Shown here: in pieces, positions 61,921-64,000 of the stretch
Layout: every line of letters begins with the position of its first letter
How positions within the stretch are numbered: the stretch's first letter is position 1
DNA from: Siphonobacter sp. SORGH_AS_0500
GTDB taxonomy: Bacteria > Bacteroidota > Bacteroidia > Cytophagales > Spirosomataceae
Reading direction: 5' to 3'
Assembly: GCF_002838835.1 (NCBI RefSeq)
Contig: NZ_NHPP01000020.1
Coordinates: 1 to 64,000 of the forward strand
DNA: 64,000 bases
Translations under genes and position numbers: made by a program
Notes under the pieces: generated by a model
Told to the model about the DNA's origin: nothing
The model's input: the letters and a program-made list of their open reading frames with translations, nothing else
Database searches by the model: none

Positions 61921-62023
61921 CCCAGTCCCCTGGTGCGAGATACCCTCTCGTTCCTACCCTAAGGCAGGTTCTGCCTGCCGCCATCTCCTCTAAGCCTGTC
62001 ATCCAGAGCAAAGCGAAGGACCT
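61921..62023 (-). repeat. family E composite element, inverted copy
   Basis: CCTGGTGCGAGATACCCTCTCGTTCC, AAGGCAGGTTCTGCCTGCC, and TAAGCCTGTCATCCAGAGCAAAGCGAAGGACC: an inverted match to 59942-60027 with the modules in reverse order. Confidence 0.7.
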
Positions 62024-62082
62024 TAACTAACTGGGTCCTAAGGTACTTTACGTCCCTTTCTACGGAGGGTTATATTACATGA

Positions 62083-62115
62083 AGAGGCCACCAGAAAAAT
62101 TCCGGTGGCCTCTTT
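62083..62115. terminator. bidirectional terminator
   Basis: AGAGGCCACC / GGTGGCCTCT stem around AGAAAAATTCC, between the flavin reductase and carboxypeptidase genes, with TTTC on one side. Confidence 0.8.
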
Positions 62116-62131
62116 CTATTGCTAACGGGTA

Positions 62132-63682
62132 TTAATACTTCGCAGGCTGTCCAGCTTTTGGAGTACTTTTCTTAATGAATTCGCGTAAATGCTCGTTACT
62201 GGTAGCGAGGTCTTCTTTCCGCAGGTACATCATGTGGCCACTGCGATACCCTTCCCAACTCATCCGGTCTTTTAGCTTGCCGTTGGCGTTGATTTGCCAC
62301 ATGTTATACTTAGCGTTGAAGTAATCGCAAGCTCCGTCGTAATAACCCGATTGAACCAGCAGGTGCAAATACGGATTCTGGGCCATCGCTGCACGTAGGT
62401 TTTCGCCGGTATGATCGTTTGTGCGATCCCAGGGAAACGTTGGGCCGAACATATAATACTTCAGATCAGTCTTATAATTCAGTTCTTCGCGGAGGTACTG
62501 GTTAATGGCCGGAGTAAAGGAATGCAACCACGAAGTCAGTTCGGCATTATAATCAGGGCTGGTTCCAGCATCTTTTACATCGATGCCCAGGTAACGTGAA
62601 TCCAGACGGCCTACGGTATAGCCTTTATCCCGCAGTAATTCTTTCCAGAAATAATTGGTTGGAATATCCAGATTCTGCTGCAATACTGCTTTCTCAGATA
62701 AACCGGAATAACGGGCTACTTTCGTCGCAATTTCCTTCTTTTTCTGTTCAGAAATTGAGCCTCCCATGGCCAATGCGGGAAGGTATTCGTTGATGGTGAA
62801 GCTTTCTACCTCAGGTAACACCTCCGTCAGATCTTTTTTCTGCAAATCTGCTGCCAGAGCTTTATGATACCAGGCCGTTGCGGCCATGTAGGGTAAAGTC
62901 AAAGCTCCTTCCGTGGGGCCTTCGCGTTTGATACCCAGATCCGTAGGCGATACCAGAATAACGCCATTCAAATACATCCAGTGACGACTTTGTAACTCCA
63001 AAGCAAGTCCAGACACACGAGTGGTGCCATAACTTTCGCCAATGAGATACTTCGGCGATGCCCAGCGATTGTAGCGACTCACGAAGGTATTAATCCAGTC
63101 AGCCAGATACTTCACATCGGCATTCACCCCAAAAAACATCTTCGCCGCAGGGACATCTTTGTTGGCAGGACGCGAGAAACCCGTATTAACCGGATCGACG
63201 TACACAATATCAGCTACATCCAGAATGGAATTCGGATTGTCCTTCATGCCGTAAGGCTGCACAGGGTAACCCTCATCATCCACTTTCAATATCCGAGGAC
63301 CGGTATACCCAATCATCATCCAGACCGAAGCTGTGCCGGGGCCCCCATTAAAGGAAATCATCAGTGGCCGCGACGAGCGATCCGTAACGTCGGAGCGTTC
63401 AAAATAAGTAAAGAAAACGCCTGCGGCGGGTTTGCCTTCTTCGTCCCACACCGGGATAGTTCCAACGGTGGCTTTATAAGGCACTTTATGTCCTTTGATG
63501 GTAACTTCTCCCTTCGTGACCACCTGAGAATCCAGATTCAGGCTCAGGCTTTGAGCAGAAGATTTATCGTCTTTCGGAGCGGGTTTTTCGGTAGGAGTCG
63601 CCGCCGGACGCTGAGAATTTTGAGCATGAGCCACCGTAGCTAATTGCAGAGCAGCCAGTAAACCCAGGAAAACGTGCTTCAT
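62132..63682 (-). CDS. secreted S10-family serine carboxypeptidase
   Basis: A 516-residue exported carboxypeptidase. The signal peptide is FLGLLAALQLATVAHAQ. SFNGGPGTASVWMMIG binds substrate, LIGESYGTTR holds the nucleophile Ser217, SGYYDGACDY the Asp453 and SGHMMYL the His483. All of the triad is intact. The family removes C-terminal residues, usually at acidic pH, here probably in the periplasm or outside. A Pro/Ala/Lys-rich linker follows the signal. Monocistronic. It starts 318 bases from the window end; that stretch (63683-64000) shows only a hairpin at 63916. Confidence 0.94.
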   Translation of the reverse strand: MKHVFLGLLAALQLATVAHAQNSQRPAATPTEKPAPKDDKSSAQSLSLNLDSQVVTKGEVTIKGHKVPYKATVGTIPVWDEEGKPAAGVFFTYFERSDVTDRSSRPLMISFNGGPGTASVWMMIGYTGPRILKVDDEGYPVQPYGMKDNPNSILDVADIVYVDPVNTGFSRPANKDVPAAKMFFGVNADVKYLADWINTFVSRYNRWASPKYLIGESYGTTRVSGLALELQSRHWMYLNGVILVSPTDLGIKREGPTEGALTLPYMAATAWYHKALAADLQKKDLTEVLPEVESFTINEYLPALAMGGSISEQKKKEIATKVARYSGLSEKAVLQQNLDIPTNYFWKELLRDKGYTVGRLDSRYLGIDVKDAGTSPDYNAELTSWLHSFTPAINQYLREELNYKTDLKYYMFGPTFPWDRTNDHTGENLRAAMAQNPYLHLLVQSGYYDGACDYFNAKYNMWQINANGKLKDRMSWEGYRSGHMMYLRKEDLATSNEHLREFIKKSTPKAGQPAKY

Positions 63683-63915
63683 GAGGGAAGAAGAATTTTA
63701 TAGAGGTGATGAGCTAAAAATACTAACAATCCTCTTCAATAAGAAGTGTAGTAGAGACGAAAAGTGGATTTTGTAGCGATGAAGGGAGAAATGGGGACTT
63801 TCTGCTGCCTATCCTCCGACGTTAGTTAGGCTCAAGTAAAACGCCGCTTTGGCAAAACATCTTTTTACAACAGTTATTAAGAACGTTTCGCTAAATCTCA
63901 TCAACGATGAGGATA

Positions 63916-63953
63916 TTTAGAGCGGCTTGCTTTAGAAAGCAAGCCGCTCTAAA
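63916..63953. terminator. strong symmetrical hairpin at the window end
   Basis: TTTAGAGCGGCTTGCTTT / AAAGCAAGCCGCTCTAAA: perfect 18-base arms with a two-base loop. It ends whatever lies beyond or acts as a bidirectional terminator. Confidence 0.75.
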
Positions 63954-64000
63954 CGTTAATATTTAATTTCTACCATTACCCCTTCCGAAAAATTCTCGAA

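Overview
The window looks like chromosomal DNA from a member of the Bacteroidota, most likely of the class Cytophagia (Spirosoma/Siphonobacter-like). The signs are moderate GC, TAnnTTTG -7 promoter elements (a full TTG-N20-TAnnTTTG promoter sits before the tRNA-Leu gene), no tRNA-encoded CCA, many lipoproteins and secreted proteins, and several families known mainly from Bacteroidota (DUF6607, DUF1684, DUF2490, Cys-rich CWC, the so-called 'asparagine synthetase B' exported proteins). I cannot name a species. Most of the window is core metabolism and housekeeping, with no transposase, integrase, phage module or CRISPR array.

Layout. 1-6.7 kb: secreted FAD oxidase, ribosome hibernation factor, a DUF922-type secreted metalloprotease candidate, a bacterial FAN1-like nuclease, a CWC zinc-type protein and an acyl-CoA thioesterase. 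6.7-11 kb: metE behind a clear cobalamin riboswitch, then pgk. 11-19 kb: V8-like protease with a tiny CarboxypepD_reg-type partner, DEDDh exonuclease, FUSC-like protein, an SDR/SGNH esterase/GH29 fucosidase/FAH hydrolase group that reads like an L-fucose-use module, and dapF. 19-28 kb: tyrS, a glycosyltransferase-like gene, queA, cob(I)alamin adenosyltransferase, ilvE, phytase-like esterase, alpha/beta hydrolase, membrane lipoprotein. 28-33.7 kb: tig-clpP-clpX, broken up by an XRE/coiled-coil regulator and an OafA-type acyltransferase; tRNA-Leu(UAG). 34-44.4 kb: bifunctional Rel, a Fur-family regulator, purA, a repeat-rich gap, leuS, a PIF1-like helicase. 44.6-54 kb: exported GATase-like protein, SGNH/MBOAT O-acylation pair, DUF1684 and DUF2490 proteins, Spy-like protein plus lipoprotein hydrolase, LytS/LytTR two-component pair. 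54-59.7 kb: Lrp regulator divergent from a trans-sulfuration enzyme, small proteins including a half-length SDR, and a compact cluster of two cysteine-poor HMA-like proteins, DUF6686-like protein, membrane protein and DUF6607, facing a 33-bp Fur-box-like palindrome. 60-64 kb: SDR plus flavin reductase bracketed by repeat elements, and an S10 carboxypeptidase.

Intergenic DNA carries several families of short palindromic elements (families A-E in the entries) and a heptanucleotide (AAAACTG/AAAACTC) repeat whose relatives form long inverted repeats at many gene ends. The strongest candidates for new biology are the iron-box-linked small-protein cluster at 57.1-59.7 kb, the heptamer-derived terminators, and the protease/mini-domain pair at 11.2-12.4 kb.
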